A DNA stretch of 34,566 bases from Deltaproteobacteria bacterium (GTDB lineage: Bacteria > Desulfobacterota > Desulfobacteria > Desulfobacterales > Desulfatirhabdiaceae), in the NCBI GenBank assembly GCA_016219185.1, contig JACRBZ010000034.1, positions 1 to 34,566 on the forward strand, given 5' to 3'. Below are positions 17,701 to 25,661 of this stretch, in pieces. A program made the translations under genes and the position numbers. The notes beneath the pieces are model-generated. The model made no database searches. It worked only from the letters and a program-made list of their open reading frames with translations, and was not told the DNA's origin. Position 1 is the stretch's first letter; each line of letters opens with the position of its first letter.

Positions 17701-17983
17701 CGACCGCTGTCGGCACGGTCCCCTGGCCCGTCATGATGATTCCCACCAGGTGCGGATCTATTTCCAGTGCCGCCTGGAACAGGGTAATGCCATCCATTTC
17801 AGGCATCATCAGATCCGTCAGCAGGAGATCAAACGACTGGCTTTTAAGAAGCTCAAGCGCGTCATTTCCCGAGGGAAAGCTTACCGTGTCATAGCCCTGG
17901 GCCTTCAGTGAGTCGCAAAGAGCGGCAGCCAACTCGATCTCATCATCCACAATCAAAATGCGGCCTAATGTTCGTATGGACAT
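14792..17983 (-). CDS. Hybrid sensor histidine kinase REC-GAF-PAS-PAS-PAS-HisKA-HATPase-REC
   Basis: A 1063-residue cytoplasmic hybrid kinase with no membrane segment. Order: REC (~1-125; LLLTDLMMPEMDG), GAF (~140-285; GIAGWVARNQ, SAVSMPLLAGGRLIGVLNVNS), three PAS domains (~300-670; each with a GYN/GYG/GYA-type turn and PAC ending such as GSIADINDRKIAEES), HisKA (GGIAHDFNNIL, phosphoacceptor His), HATPase (LLNLCTNSAHAM, DTGHGM, GTGLGLSVVHGI), and a second REC (~945-1060; LVITDQTMPKMTG). The start is the ATG of a GTG-ATG pair, 6 bases after AAGGAG. Terminal REC and the adjacent REC-HD-GYP gene suggest a phosphorelay. The GAF and PAS domains probably sense small molecules or redox, with no ligand residue I can name. 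Confidence 0.93.
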   Translation of the reverse strand: MSIRTLGRILIVDDEIELAAALCDSLKAQGYDTVSFPSGNDALELLKSQSFDLLLTDLMMPEMDGITLFQAALEIDPHLVGIIMTGQGTVPTAVEAMKAGVIDYILKPFKLQMLLPVLTRALAFRRLSMENIQLRETMAIYEMCQTIAHTLEFDTVANKAADAALQQLEADEVSLMLPTQDGNDLYIAVVRGERREGILGNRVPFSQGIAGWVARNQSTVMLEGQVDDQRFTPLCPRPEICSAVSMPLLAGGRLIGVLNVNSTKGRKFTLGQIKGLHILTSTISAALESAGLYNEVQRAEERYRSIFENAVYGIYQTSPEGRFLTSNPALARILGYNSPEDLVSSVTDIRKQVYADPEERARFLREMDEWGFVTGFETQFLKNDGSRIWVSINARCVSNATGKLIYFEGSIADINDRKIAEESLRRVERRNEMILNCAGEGIYGMDLEGRFSFVNPAAARMLGYGIEEQIGKSCHALIHHTRLDGSPNPEGKSMILGLLSDGISLQETDDVFWRKDGSSFPIEYTGTPIMEEGKIRGAVVTFKDISERKKAEDALKQSEERMRLIIESSPIGMRIVQHGRHVYANPAMIRMFGYADNDEIEGLPIETFYTPEDRERVRQAIADTQAGKATSPVYEATGLTRDGKHFDVTVRMTPVDYRGQPAILAFITDVSSEKALRAQLFRAQKMEAIGTLAGGIAHDFNNILGIIMGNAEMALFDTPEEAPAHGCMERITKAAFRARDLVQQILTFSRQSEHEQMPLNIAPIIKETVKLLRSSLPSTIEIVQEINVPFSGDAVLVDPTQIHQVLLNLCTNSAHAMRETGGVLEIKYSLIEFSSGNLAMPSDLSPGCYVELTVSDTGHGMSKDVMERIFEPYFTTKIQEEGTGLGLSVVHGIVKKHAGGITVTSVPGKGSIFHVFLPKWQGSPVEPEQKIHAPLQRGTESILLIDDEQELLEAVCQMLERLGYTVAPESSGVEALEAFRVRPDAFDLVITDQTMPKMTGIELSKQLMAIRPDLPVILCTGFSDGLTPEKCKASGIHALVMKPVVMNRIAGTIREVLDGKEQN

Positions 17984-18000
17984 CACAAGCTCCTTTTACC

Positions 18001-18041
18001 GTGAACTGTCAACCCGCCACGCTTCGCCGCTGACCGTTCAC
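18001..18041. repeat. Intergenic inverted repeat
   Basis: Arms GTGAACTGTCA and TGACCGTTCAC are complementary at 10 of 11 positions around a 19-base GC-rich centre. It fills the 57-base gap between the two histidine kinase genes, directly after the stop of the upstream one. It may be an intergenic palindromic element or an mRNA-stabilising hairpin; whether it recurs elsewhere in the genome cannot be seen here. Confidence 0.5.
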
Positions 18042-18043
18042 TG

Positions 18044-19435
18044 TCACAGGCATTTCCCGTTCATGCCGTGCTTCAGGGGAAAACTGATCCGTACGGTTGT
18101 TCCCAGGCCAACCTCGCTGGTGATCTCAAATTCCCCGCCATGCTCCTGTGCGATCCGCCTGCATATGGGAAGACCCAATCCCGTTCCCTTGCCTTCCGGC
18201 TTTGTCGTGAAAAACGGGTCCATGACTTTCTGAAGGTTTTCCGGTGAAATACCCTCGCCCGTATCCCGCACTTCGATATGAACTCCCGCTGCCTTCACCA
18301 CCCGGAGTGTCAATGTCCCCCCTTGGGGCATGGCGTCACTCGCGTTGGTGCAAAGGTTCAGGAAGAGCTGTCTCAGTTGCTGCCGGTCGGCGTGGATTGC
18401 GGGCACATCGGGCGAAAATTCCCGCACGACCGTTATGCGGTGGTTGCGCAGGTGGTAGTGGATGAGTTCAAGCGTTTTTTCTATTTCCTCGCACACATCG
18501 ATGGTGGAGATCTGTTGATGGCTTCGGCGGCTGAATTGAAGCAGGTTTGCGACAAGATTGGCCATGCGGTCAAGCTCCTGCTCAATAATGTTCAATGTCT
18601 GCTGCTTGGGATCATCAGGAAGAATCTGCGACTGCAGCGCCTCGATACGCAGACACACCGTGGCCATGGGATTGTTCAGCTCATGGGCAATGCTTGCGGC
18701 CAGTTCTCCCATGGTTGCAAGCTTTGCCGATTGCCAGAGTTGTTGGGACATTGTCCTCACTTCTTCGTTTTTTTCCCGCAACGCCCCTTCGGCCCTGCAC
18801 CGCTCCGCTATTTCAATTCTCAGTTCCGCCGTTCTCTCCTCCACTCTCTTTTCCAGACTTGCGTTTAAAGCTCTTAATTCATCCTGTGTATCGACGAGTT
18901 CCGAGTTCCTCTGGACTGCCATCTCATAAGTGGAAAGAAGGAGATTAAGGATTTGCTGCCTGTCCGCGGTAATGAGGTATTTTTCACTTGCAAACCCTAT
19001 TTCTATGGGAGGCGGCTGTTTCTTTTCTTCTTGATCCCTTCCGTTGGTAAGCGCCCGCTGGATGCATTGCAGAAGATAATTCTCCCGGTAAGGCTTCACG
19101 ATAAAGCCACCGGCGCCGCACTCAAGGCCTTTTATGACATCCCTGGCATCGGAAAGAGAGGTCAGAAGGATGACTGTCAGGCCTTTCAGGTCCTCACGGT
19201 TACTGATTTGGCGACAAAGCTCATAACCATCCATTTCCGGCATGATGATGTCACTGATAACAAGGGCGGGTTTACGCTCATTCAGCCACTCAAGGGCTTT
19301 TTTACCGTCACGAGCGATTGCCGTTCGATAGTTGCGTCTTTTGAGAATGATTGAGAGCTCCGCAGCCTGAGTGCGACTATCTTCAACAATAAGAATTTCC
19401 ACACCATTGCTCATGTTATCGGCTTGTATGTTCAT
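18044..19435 (-). CDS. Response-regulator/histidine kinase fusion (REC-HisKA-HATPase)
   Basis: A 463-residue protein: REC (~10-130; LIVEDSRTQAAEL, phosphoacceptor in LVISDIIMPEMDG, KPYRENYLLQ), a long coiled coil (~175-235; LNASLEKRVEERTAELRIEI), HisKA with ASIAHELNNPMA, then HATPase (LFLNLCTNASDAMPQGG, DTGEGISPENL, KGTGLGLPICRRIA). It lacks a sensor domain, so input should come by phosphotransfer onto REC, most likely from the CheA encoded two genes upstream. It follows the cheB remnant by 14 bases, consistent with one transcript. Confidence 0.93.
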   Translation of the reverse strand: MNIQADNMSNGVEILIVEDSRTQAAELSIILKRRNYRTAIARDGKKALEWLNERKPALVISDIIMPEMDGYELCRQISNREDLKGLTVILLTSLSDARDVIKGLECGAGGFIVKPYRENYLLQCIQRALTNGRDQEEKKQPPPIEIGFASEKYLITADRQQILNLLLSTYEMAVQRNSELVDTQDELRALNASLEKRVEERTAELRIEIAERCRAEGALREKNEEVRTMSQQLWQSAKLATMGELAASIAHELNNPMATVCLRIEALQSQILPDDPKQQTLNIIEQELDRMANLVANLLQFSRRSHQQISTIDVCEEIEKTLELIHYHLRNHRITVVREFSPDVPAIHADRQQLRQLFLNLCTNASDAMPQGGTLTLRVVKAAGVHIEVRDTGEGISPENLQKVMDPFFTTKPEGKGTGLGLPICRRIAQEHGGEFEITSEVGLGTTVRISFPLKHGMNGKCL

Positions 19436-19449
19436 TCTTTCATCTCCCG

Positions 19450-19671
19450 TTATGGGTTCCCGGATTGTTTTCCGTTCATCAGGCTTCCCAGTGCGGATGC
19501 AATGTGCTGAACAATCACGATCGGAGCCGGAAAGTCCCCGGGAATTGCCGAGAGAATGGATTGCAATGCCTGGGGCCCTCCCGTGGATGCTCCGATGGCA
19601 ACGATTTGAATGCGGGTGATAAGCTCTCGCGCAACATGCGAGTCTTCAGCAACAAGGACTTTGATGCTCAT
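19450..19671 (-). pseudogene. cheB remnant with in-frame internal deletion
   Basis: The 73-residue frame begins like the CheB receiver domain ([21 protein letters not shown]) and then passes without a break into the start of the methylesterase domain ([19 protein letters not shown], then [10 protein letters not shown]). After the QHI strand it diverges ([11 protein letters not shown]) and stops at TAA. About 110-120 receiver and linker residues and nearly all of the catalytic domain (the His and Asp of the triad) are missing, although the GASTGG serine is kept. The ATG still overlaps the cheA stop by four bases, the normal place for cheB. I treat it as a non-functional relic; a residual role for the short protein cannot be excluded. 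Confidence 0.85.
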
Positions 19672-21851
19672 ATGAGTCTCTCGATGACTTGCAACAGGTT
19701 GTTCTGATCGAAGCTGCCCTTCACAATGTAGGCGTTGGCACCTGCTTCGATTCCCGCTTCGCGATCCTCCCTGGACTCCAGGGCCGTGACCAGTATTACC
19801 GGCAGCTCGGAAAAAGACCTGTCCGAGCGTATCCGGACCGTGAGTTCAACGCCGCTCATCCGTGGCATTTCAACATCGGAAACCACCAGGTGAAAGCTTT
19901 CGGTCCGAAGCTGCGTGAAGGCGTCCAGCCCGTCCACTGCCGTTCTGACCAGATAGCCCGCTCCTTCCAGAATGTTTTTTAAAAGCACTCTCGATGTGAT
20001 CGAATCCTCAGCAACCAGAATGGATTTCCTCGAATTCCCGGTCGGTTGGACTCCGAGGTCATGACCGGGCAAAGCGGCAGAGATCATCATGACCGATTTC
20101 ATCAAATCGGGAACATTGAGAACGGGAACTACCTTTCCGGTTTCCAGCAGAGTTGCTCCCGATATGTTCCTTACGCGTGAAAGCTGGCTGCCGAGGCCTC
20201 TGACCAATACTTCCTGCTCCCGGAGCACTTCGTCGATCAGAATGGCCATGCGCTTTGCAGATGAGATCAGAATCATTGCCAGCCACCACTGCGGAGCTGT
20301 GCCTGGTCTGTCTCCCCGCCCGATATTCATGATGTCCGCGAGTCGGGCAAAAGGAAGAGCAGTGCCGCCCACTTGAATGATCTCTTTGTTCTCGATGGTC
20401 TTTATGTCCTCTTCCTTGATCCGGATCACGCGCTCAACATTCAAGGATGGTGCAACAAAGTGGTGATCACCCGCACGTATGAGGACTCCGCGATAGGTTG
20501 CCCGACTCAGGGGCAGCGTTATGCGGAACGTGGTCCCCTTGCCGGCCAAAGTCTCCATGGAAATGACTCCGTCGAGCTTTTCCGCCTTTTCCCGCACGAT
20601 GGCCAGACCAAGTCCCCTGCCCGAAATTGTCGTGATGATGGGACTGGTTGTAAGTCCCGATCTAAATACGAGGGGAAGAATCTGCTCTTCGCTCATTTTT
20701 GCCGCGTGCTCCCTCGATGTTATACCGGCTCTGATTGCCGCATCCCGTACCTTGGTTGATTCAATTCCTGCACCGTCATCCGAGATCGAGATCTCGACCT
20801 TACTGCCGTCTTTGAGCGATACGGCAATGGTCAATGCTCCGCAAAGCGTCTTGCCCTTCGCGGCTCGCTCTGCGGGCCCTTCAATGCCATGGTCGATACA
20901 GTTTCTCACCAGATGCAGGAGCGGATCCTTCATCTCCTCCATGATGCGCCTGTCAATCTTGATCTCTCCGCCTTCTATCACCAGGTCCACCTCCTTGCCC
21001 TGGTCCCGTGAGAGATCCCGTACAAACTTGGGAAGCATCGCCAGGGAGGAGGATGCCGGCAGCATCAGGGACACTTTCATCCCATCGAGCAACTCGTCGG
21101 CAATGCTGCTAAGGGCTCTCCGATCGCGCTCCGCCCAAGTCGACAAGGCAGCGAGTTCCTCTTGCCGCGATCCGATGAAATGGAGATTCCAATCGAGGAA
21201 ATCAAAAAGCTTCGCCGCTGCAGCGCCCCATTTCCCGGATACCTGGTCTGAGGAATCATGCAGAGCCTGGTGCATGAGCTGCAATTCGGGGTAGATCCCC
21301 CCCCATTCCTTTTTCCATGCGTCAAAGGATGCGTTGATCTTGCGCAGCTCGCTAATGCGCTGGGAGGTGGCCAGCTTGACACCGAGCAGTTCTTCGACCT
21401 GAAGCAGGAGCGCATCCTGTCTCGATTTGGATATTCTCACCGTCCGCAGCACTTCTTTTTCGATATTTTCGGGCGCCAATATCTGCTGCACCGTGCTCGG
21501 CGGGGCTTGCTCCGCGCACGACGAGGCAAGGACGGCGCCAAGCGCGTCCATTTCCTCGTGGAGCCTGTCGAAGAGGTCTCGGGATAATTCTCTCTCCCCG
21601 CGCTTAAGGGCGGCGAAAACCCCTTCGAGTCCCTGGCAGATGCCTTCCGCCTCGGTGAGATTGACGGATCGGGCAGCACCTTTCAGACTGTGCACTTCCC
21701 GGTAAGTCGTCTCGATGATCTCTTTTTGAGCTTCGCCGGGAGCCGTCTTCTCCAGCTCGATCAAGGCCGAGGAAATCGCCGATAGATACTCTTCAGCTTC
21801 GGGCTTGAAGATCGTCAAAAGCTCTTCCAGTAACTCTCGATCCTTTTCCAA
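19668..21851 (-). CDS. cheA: Hybrid chemotaxis-type histidine kinase CheA-REC
   Basis: A 727-residue CheA variant. Domains: HPt (~1-110, phosphoacceptor His54 in [12 protein letters not shown]), a helical region (~130-270), HATPase (~280-450; [35 protein letters not shown]), CheW-like domain (~455-590; [16 protein letters not shown]) and C-terminal REC (~605-727; [26 protein letters not shown]). There is no obvious separate P2 docking domain, as is common for CheA hybrids of alternative-cellular-function or type-IV-pilus-like systems. The first 59 bases overlap the end of the receptor gene, and the stop overlaps cheB by ATGA. The attached receiver may act as a phosphate sink or pass phosphate to downstream kinases, since no single-domain cheY is present. 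Confidence 0.93.
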   Translation of the reverse strand: MEKDRELLEELLTIFKPEAEEYLSAISSALIELEKTAPGEAQKEIIETTYREVHSLKGAARSVNLTEAEGICQGLEGVFAALKRGERELSRDLFDRLHEEMDALGAVLASSCAEQAPPSTVQQILAPENIEKEVLRTVRISKSRQDALLLQVEELLGVKLATSQRISELRKINASFDAWKKEWGGIYPELQLMHQALHDSSDQVSGKWGAAAAKLFDFLDWNLHFIGSRQEELAALSTWAERDRRALSSIADELLDGMKVSLMLPASSSLAMLPKFVRDLSRDQGKEVDLVIEGGEIKIDRRIMEEMKDPLLHLVRNCIDHGIEGPAERAAKGKTLCGALTIAVSLKDGSKVEISISDDGAGIESTKVRDAAIRAGITSREHAAKMSEEQILPLVFRSGLTTSPIITTISGRGLGLAIVREKAEKLDGVISMETLAGKGTTFRITLPLSRATYRGVLIRAGDHHFVAPSLNVERVIRIKEEDIKTIENKEIIQVGGTALPFARLADIMNIGRGDRPGTAPQWWLAMILISSAKRMAILIDEVLREQEVLVRGLGSQLSRVRNISGATLLETGKVVPVLNVPDLMKSVMMISAALPGHDLGVQPTGNSRKSILVAEDSITSRVLLKNILEGAGYLVRTAVDGLDAFTQLRTESFHLVVSDVEMPRMSGVELTVRIRSDRSFSELPVILVTALESREDREAGIEAGANAYIVKGSFDQNNLLQVIERLI

Positions 21852-23352
21852 GAGAGATTTCCTTTCTGACCCTGTACTGTTCGACCAGCATCTTCTGATT
21901 CTGCCCCAGCTTGTGCAGGCCTTGGGCCGTGGCTTCAGCCTGTTTGGTGCTCAGAGCGATCTGCTCGGTCGCCTGCTTGACATTCTCCATGGCCAGTACG
22001 ACCTGGTCCATTCCCACCAGTTGCTGCTGGCTGGAGGCGCCAATCTGAGTGGCTACCTGTGCGGATTCCGCGACGCTGTCGGCCAGAAGCCGCAGAGATT
22101 CGCCCGCCTCCGCTGCCTGCTTTACTCCCGCATCCACAGCCTTGCTCCCTTGCTCGCTGGCCATAACCGCCGAGTTTATCGCCTTCTGAATATCGCCCAG
22201 GATACCGCGCACTCTGCCCGTTGCGAGCTTTGATTGCTCGGAGAGGCTCTTGATCTCCTGAGCCAGAACCGCAAATCCTTTACCGTGCTCACCTGCTCTT
22301 GCCGCCTCGACAGCCGCATTGACGGCCAGCAGATTCGATTGCTCAGCCAGGTCGTTTATCGCTGTGATTATCTCTGCCACAGCCCGGCTCTGCTCGCTGA
22401 GCCGCACGATACTGCCTGCGATTGAGTTCACCTGGTCTCGCAGGTGAGTCATTCCGGCAATCGTTACCTCAATCGATCGCTTGCCTGTTTGGAAGACCTG
22501 AGTGGATTTGGAAGCACTCTGCGATACGTCATTAGCCTTTTCATTGGAGAGCCTGGCGGTTTGCTTCACTTCCTCGAGTGTTACCGTCGTCTCGCTTACC
22601 GCGGTGGATGTCTCCGCGGCACTCGATGCAAGCTGTGCCGTCAAGGCCATGATCTCACTCGTCGAGGATGCCAGTACGCTTACAGCCTGCTGTACCTCAT
22701 CCATTACGGCCAACAGGACCTTGCTCTCACTGAGTTCGGACGCCGTGCGACGAAAAACCGAAAACATATATGCCAGGATAGTGATATAAGCCGCCATGCG
22801 CAGGAAGTGCCACAGCCACCAGGAAGCAAGCCATGCTTCGGAGAAGGGAAAGAGGATGCCTGTCAAGCCGTTTAGTGAGCAGAACCAGGCGAAGAGTATT
22901 CTGTCTGCGGTGCTGGTTTCCCGGTATGCGACGAGGAATCGCACCATCGCCATCATGAAGAAAAAGCCTCCGACAACATTGATGGCTGATGCCAGCTTGG
23001 TAAAACCGCCTTCCGTCACCATCGTCGGCACCCGTTCCGGAAAAGCGACGGAGACGGCGCCCAGGACGATGGACGCAATAGCGACTCCGGCAGGAAGGGT
23101 ATATGGCCTGTTCGGCGGGCCGGCGCTGCCTGCGAGCCATGAAATCGCAAAGAGAGCACCGCCGGACAGCATTGCCATGCTGTGGAGCCAGACGAATCGA
23201 TTGACCGCGAGGATGGGAACGGAGCTGTGAAAGATATCCACGATGCCCATCGCAACCAGAGCGGACACAATCCAGACATAGGAGGAATCAGCATGCTTCT
23301 GCTTTTGCTGCAGCAGTATCAGAGCCAGCGAGATGCCGGCAAAAGATCCCAA
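21793..23352 (-). CDS. Membrane methyl-accepting chemotaxis protein, 5' end damaged or unusual
   Basis: About 519 residues. The first ~210 contain around seven hydrophobic segments with short loops (for instance [25 protein letters not shown]), resembling a MASE-type integral membrane sensor without a periplasmic ligand domain. The signalling domain follows, with the conserved tip [40 protein letters not shown]. The only start in frame is a TTG (23352) without ribosome site. Plausible coding sequence ([10 protein letters not shown]) continues upstream straight to the cheR stop, which is in the same frame. The native start therefore seems lost or replaced. The 3' end overlaps cheA by 59 bases. 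Confidence 0.88.
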   Translation of the reverse strand: MGSFAGISLALILLQQKQKHADSSYVWIVSALVAMGIVDIFHSSVPILAVNRFVWLHSMAMLSGGALFAISWLAGSAGPPNRPYTLPAGVAIASIVLGAVSVAFPERVPTMVTEGGFTKLASAINVVGGFFFMMAMVRFLVAYRETSTADRILFAWFCSLNGLTGILFPFSEAWLASWWLWHFLRMAAYITILAYMFSVFRRTASELSESKVLLAVMDEVQQAVSVLASSTSEIMALTAQLASSAAETSTAVSETTVTLEEVKQTARLSNEKANDVSQSASKSTQVFQTGKRSIEVTIAGMTHLRDQVNSIAGSIVRLSEQSRAVAEIITAINDLAEQSNLLAVNAAVEAARAGEHGKGFAVLAQEIKSLSEQSKLATGRVRGILGDIQKAINSAVMASEQGSKAVDAGVKQAAEAGESLRLLADSVAESAQVATQIGASSQQQLVGMDQVVLAMENVKQATEQIALSTKQAEATAQGLHKLGQNQKMLVEQYRVRKEISLGKGSRVTGRAFDDLQARS

Positions 23353-23376
23353 CGTCTCGATCGCGGAATGAAGGGG

Positions 23377-24813
23377 TCACTTTTCCGACAGCGCAACACT
23401 GCCGGTCTTCCTGCTGATTACCCCAAGGGCGATATGGGCCGGCACGAGATCCTGATCGAGGTAGAGGGCTTGTCTGAGCGCTTTTGCCGCGGCCTCGGTT
23501 TGGTCCATTTCTTGAGCGATGGTCGCCAAAAGGTAGTAATGGACAGCATTCAGCCTTTCAGCGGCAACCGCCCTTCGGCACCATTCCAGCGCCTTTTCGG
23601 CTTCTCCCCCGTTGGCATACGCACGGGCCAGCAGAGCCATCCCTTGCGCGTCGCTCTGCCCCTGATGCAAAAGAGCAAGGGCTTTTGCCGCGGCTTCCCT
23701 GTTGAGGCCCTTTTCGAGCAGCTCGGAAGCCTCGGCATACAAATCCGACCCCGGGGCTGGAGGCCCTGATGTCCTGTTCTCCGTCTCTTCGGATTGTGGT
23801 GGCGGCTCCTGCTCGCTTGAGGCGGAAGCGTGGGTAGGAGAAGTGCCGGGGAAGGGAATAGAAGCTGGCACTTCTCCCATTTCGACATTTGCAGTCTTCA
23901 TGCCACGGCTCGTATCCTTGATTCCGTATTCCGTACCGTGCCCTCTTTTGCGCTCCGCCGCATCGGTCGCCGGCTTCCTGAATAGGATCGCGCCAGGAAA
24001 ATTCTCGGTTGCATATTCCGAAAAGAGAGCTTGAGACGCCTCGGCCGGGCTGACGATCAGCCAGCCGCCATCGGTAAGCGCGTGATAAAAGCGGCGAGCG
24101 GTCTTGCCGGCCCCGGTCGTATCGAAATACATCAGTACATTTCTGCAAAAGATGACGTCCATTGTGCCGATATCTGCGGAAATCAGCGGACTTGGGTCTT
24201 CCACAAGGTTGAAATAGTCAAAGGTCACCATCTTTTTGATGTTCCCGGCAACCCTGAACAGGCGGTCTCCCGATTGGATGAAATATCGCTCTTTGATGTC
24301 GGAGCGGGTGCCGCGGAAGGACCACTCGCTGTAGAGCCCCTCTTTAGCCTTCTTGAGGAAAAAGGGATTGATGTCGGTTGCCAGAATGTTGATGTCCCAG
24401 TCGCAAAGGCTCGGGAGCTTTTGGTCGAGCAGCATCGCAATGGTGTAGGGCTCCTCACCTGTGGCACAGCCTGCGCTCCAGATCCTGATGCGCCGGGTGG
24501 TTTTGGACCGTGAGGCGATCAAATCGGGGAGGATGTGCTTCAGGAACGCCTCAAAGCCCTTCATTTCCCGAAAGAAGTACGACTCGCCAACCGTAAGGCA
24601 AGAGGCAAGGACTTCGATGTGCCGTCTCGAAGGTGGAGAGGAAAGAAGCCATCGAGCACAGGCAGCGGCATTATCAAAGCCGAGCTTCACGGCGGCAGCG
24701 CTCATCGCCCGATCCAGATCCTGCCAGCGCTTCTGTGGGAAGTGCAGGCCGAGATAAAGGGCAATGAAATCGCTGAGCCGTGAAAGATATGGTTCTGAGA
24801 TGCTGTCCGTCAT
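23377..24813 (-). CDS. cheR: CheR-type methyltransferase with TPR tail
   Basis: A 478-residue protein. The N-terminal CheR region covers ~1-270 (FIALYLGLHFPQKRW; SAGCATGEEPYTIAMLL for S-adenosylmethionine binding; NILATDINPFFL; DVIFCRNVLMYFD), methylating receptor glutamates. A low-complexity linker rich in Ser, Pro and Glu (~320-385) precedes tetratricopeptide repeats (~385-478). The last repeat is cut mid-helix at VALSEK followed by TGA, so the C-terminus looks truncated. I start at ATG 24813; the frame upstream is arginine/serine-rich and looks non-coding. CheR without an intact CheB nearby means demethylation would need another CheB in the genome. Confidence 0.92.
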   Translation of the reverse strand: MTDSISEPYLSRLSDFIALYLGLHFPQKRWQDLDRAMSAAAVKLGFDNAAACARWLLSSPPSRRHIEVLASCLTVGESYFFREMKGFEAFLKHILPDLIASRSKTTRRIRIWSAGCATGEEPYTIAMLLDQKLPSLCDWDINILATDINPFFLKKAKEGLYSEWSFRGTRSDIKERYFIQSGDRLFRVAGNIKKMVTFDYFNLVEDPSPLISADIGTMDVIFCRNVLMYFDTTGAGKTARRFYHALTDGGWLIVSPAEASQALFSEYATENFPGAILFRKPATDAAERKRGHGTEYGIKDTSRGMKTANVEMGEVPASIPFPGTSPTHASASSEQEPPPQSEETENRTSGPPAPGSDLYAEASELLEKGLNREAAAKALALLHQGQSDAQGMALLARAYANGGEAEKALEWCRRAVAAERLNAVHYYLLATIAQEMDQTEAAAKALRQALYLDQDLVPAHIALGVISRKTGSVALSEK

Positions 24814-24865
24814 TTCGCCGCTCTGTCGGTAGCAAGGGTTTCGGGTTTTGATCTTTGAATGCCCG

Positions 24866-25315
24866 CTACGCCTCTGTGTCCAGGGACGCGCCGAGCGCCT
24901 TTTCTTCCTCCAGGGAGAGGAATCGGTCGAGGTCGTGGATGAGGACGATGCCGTCCTCGAGCCTGACCGCACCCTCGACATATCCCAGATTTGGAACGAT
25001 CTCCGCTGCTCCCACCATCTCTTCTTCTGAAAGCTGCACGACGCCGGCCGTGGAATCCACCAGCAGAGCCAGAGTGCGGTGTGCCGTGCTTGCGATGATC
25101 ATCTGATCACTCAATTGCATTTCCCGCTCCAACAGACGGAAACGCTTGCGGATGTCGACAACGGGAACGATGCGTCCGTGAACACCGATGACACCGAGCA
25201 CGACCTCGGGTTTCCGGGGCAGAGCGGTCACTGCCACCGCACGGATGATTTTTTCCACTACTGAGAGGCGAAGGGCATAAGACTGTTCGTCGAGCTTAAA
25301 AACCAATAGAAGCAT
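24866..25315 (-). CDS. cheW: CheW-type chemotaxis coupling protein
   Basis: About 149 residues forming a single CheW domain: LLVFKLDEQSYALRLSVVEK, TALPRKPEVVLGVIGVHGRI (the conserved inner strand), VPVVDIRKRF, and LLVDSTAGVVQL near the end. It should link the receptor to CheA. I choose ATG 25315, because the domain begins directly after it; a TTG 39 bases upstream is possible. First gene of the chemosensory operon, 52 bases before cheR. Confidence 0.92.
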   Translation of the reverse strand: MLLLVFKLDEQSYALRLSVVEKIIRAVAVTALPRKPEVVLGVIGVHGRIVPVVDIRKRFRLLEREMQLSDQMIIASTAHRTLALLVDSTAGVVQLSEEEMVGAAEIVPNLGYVEGAVRLEDGIVLIHDLDRFLSLEEEKALGASLDTEA

Positions 25316-25447
25316 CGCCTGGCTCACAAGGTCGCTCCATTTATGACGGATCAAATGCGGTTTCGGGTTGCGAGGTGATGTATTTGGTAATCAGAAATCG
25401 TTTTTTAAGAATATTTTGTTTATAGGGCATTACTGACTGTTATTAGT

Positions 25448-25476
25448 AATCTTGCATAAACCTTAAATGCTGTCAA
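25448..25476 (-). promoter_or_regulatory. Candidate sigma70-type promoter of the chemosensory operon
   Basis: A perfect TTGACA -35 box (minus strand, 25476-25471) is followed after 17 bases by AAGATT (25453-25448), a partial -10 match at three of six positions. It would give a leader of about 125 bases before cheW. Confidence 0.45.
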
Positions 25477-25627
25477 GAATATTTCCAGGCCGATTTCCCG
25501 GCAAGTGATGACAAAAATTATCGGGGCCCGTCTTTATTTAGCGGGAAATACCGGGGCAGTCCGCCGCAAATCGGCCTTCACGCGGATTGTTTCGCCTCCG
25601 GACGCCTTTTATTCAAATCCATTCGAA

Positions 25628-25655
25628 TTGACTTTAACGCAAATTGATTTATAGT
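25628..25655 (+). promoter_or_regulatory. Candidate promoter producing a leaderless ABC transporter mRNA
   Basis: TTGACT and TATAGT, each matching consensus at five of six positions, are spaced by 16 bases. The expected transcript start, about 7 bases past the -10 box, falls on or next to the A of the ATG at 25662. There is no ribosome site in between. Confidence 0.5.
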
Positions 25656-25661
25656 CGGAAT

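Larger units (their letters stand above)
25316..25661. other. Divergent promoter region between chemosensory and ABC operons
   Basis: About 345 bases with no gene, AT-rich around 25380-25480. It carries candidate promoters in both directions (listed separately) and a small inverted repeat ATTACT-N10-AGTAAT at 25429-25450, overlapping the -10 box of the minus-strand promoter and therefore a possible operator for the chemosensory operon. Confidence 0.5.
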
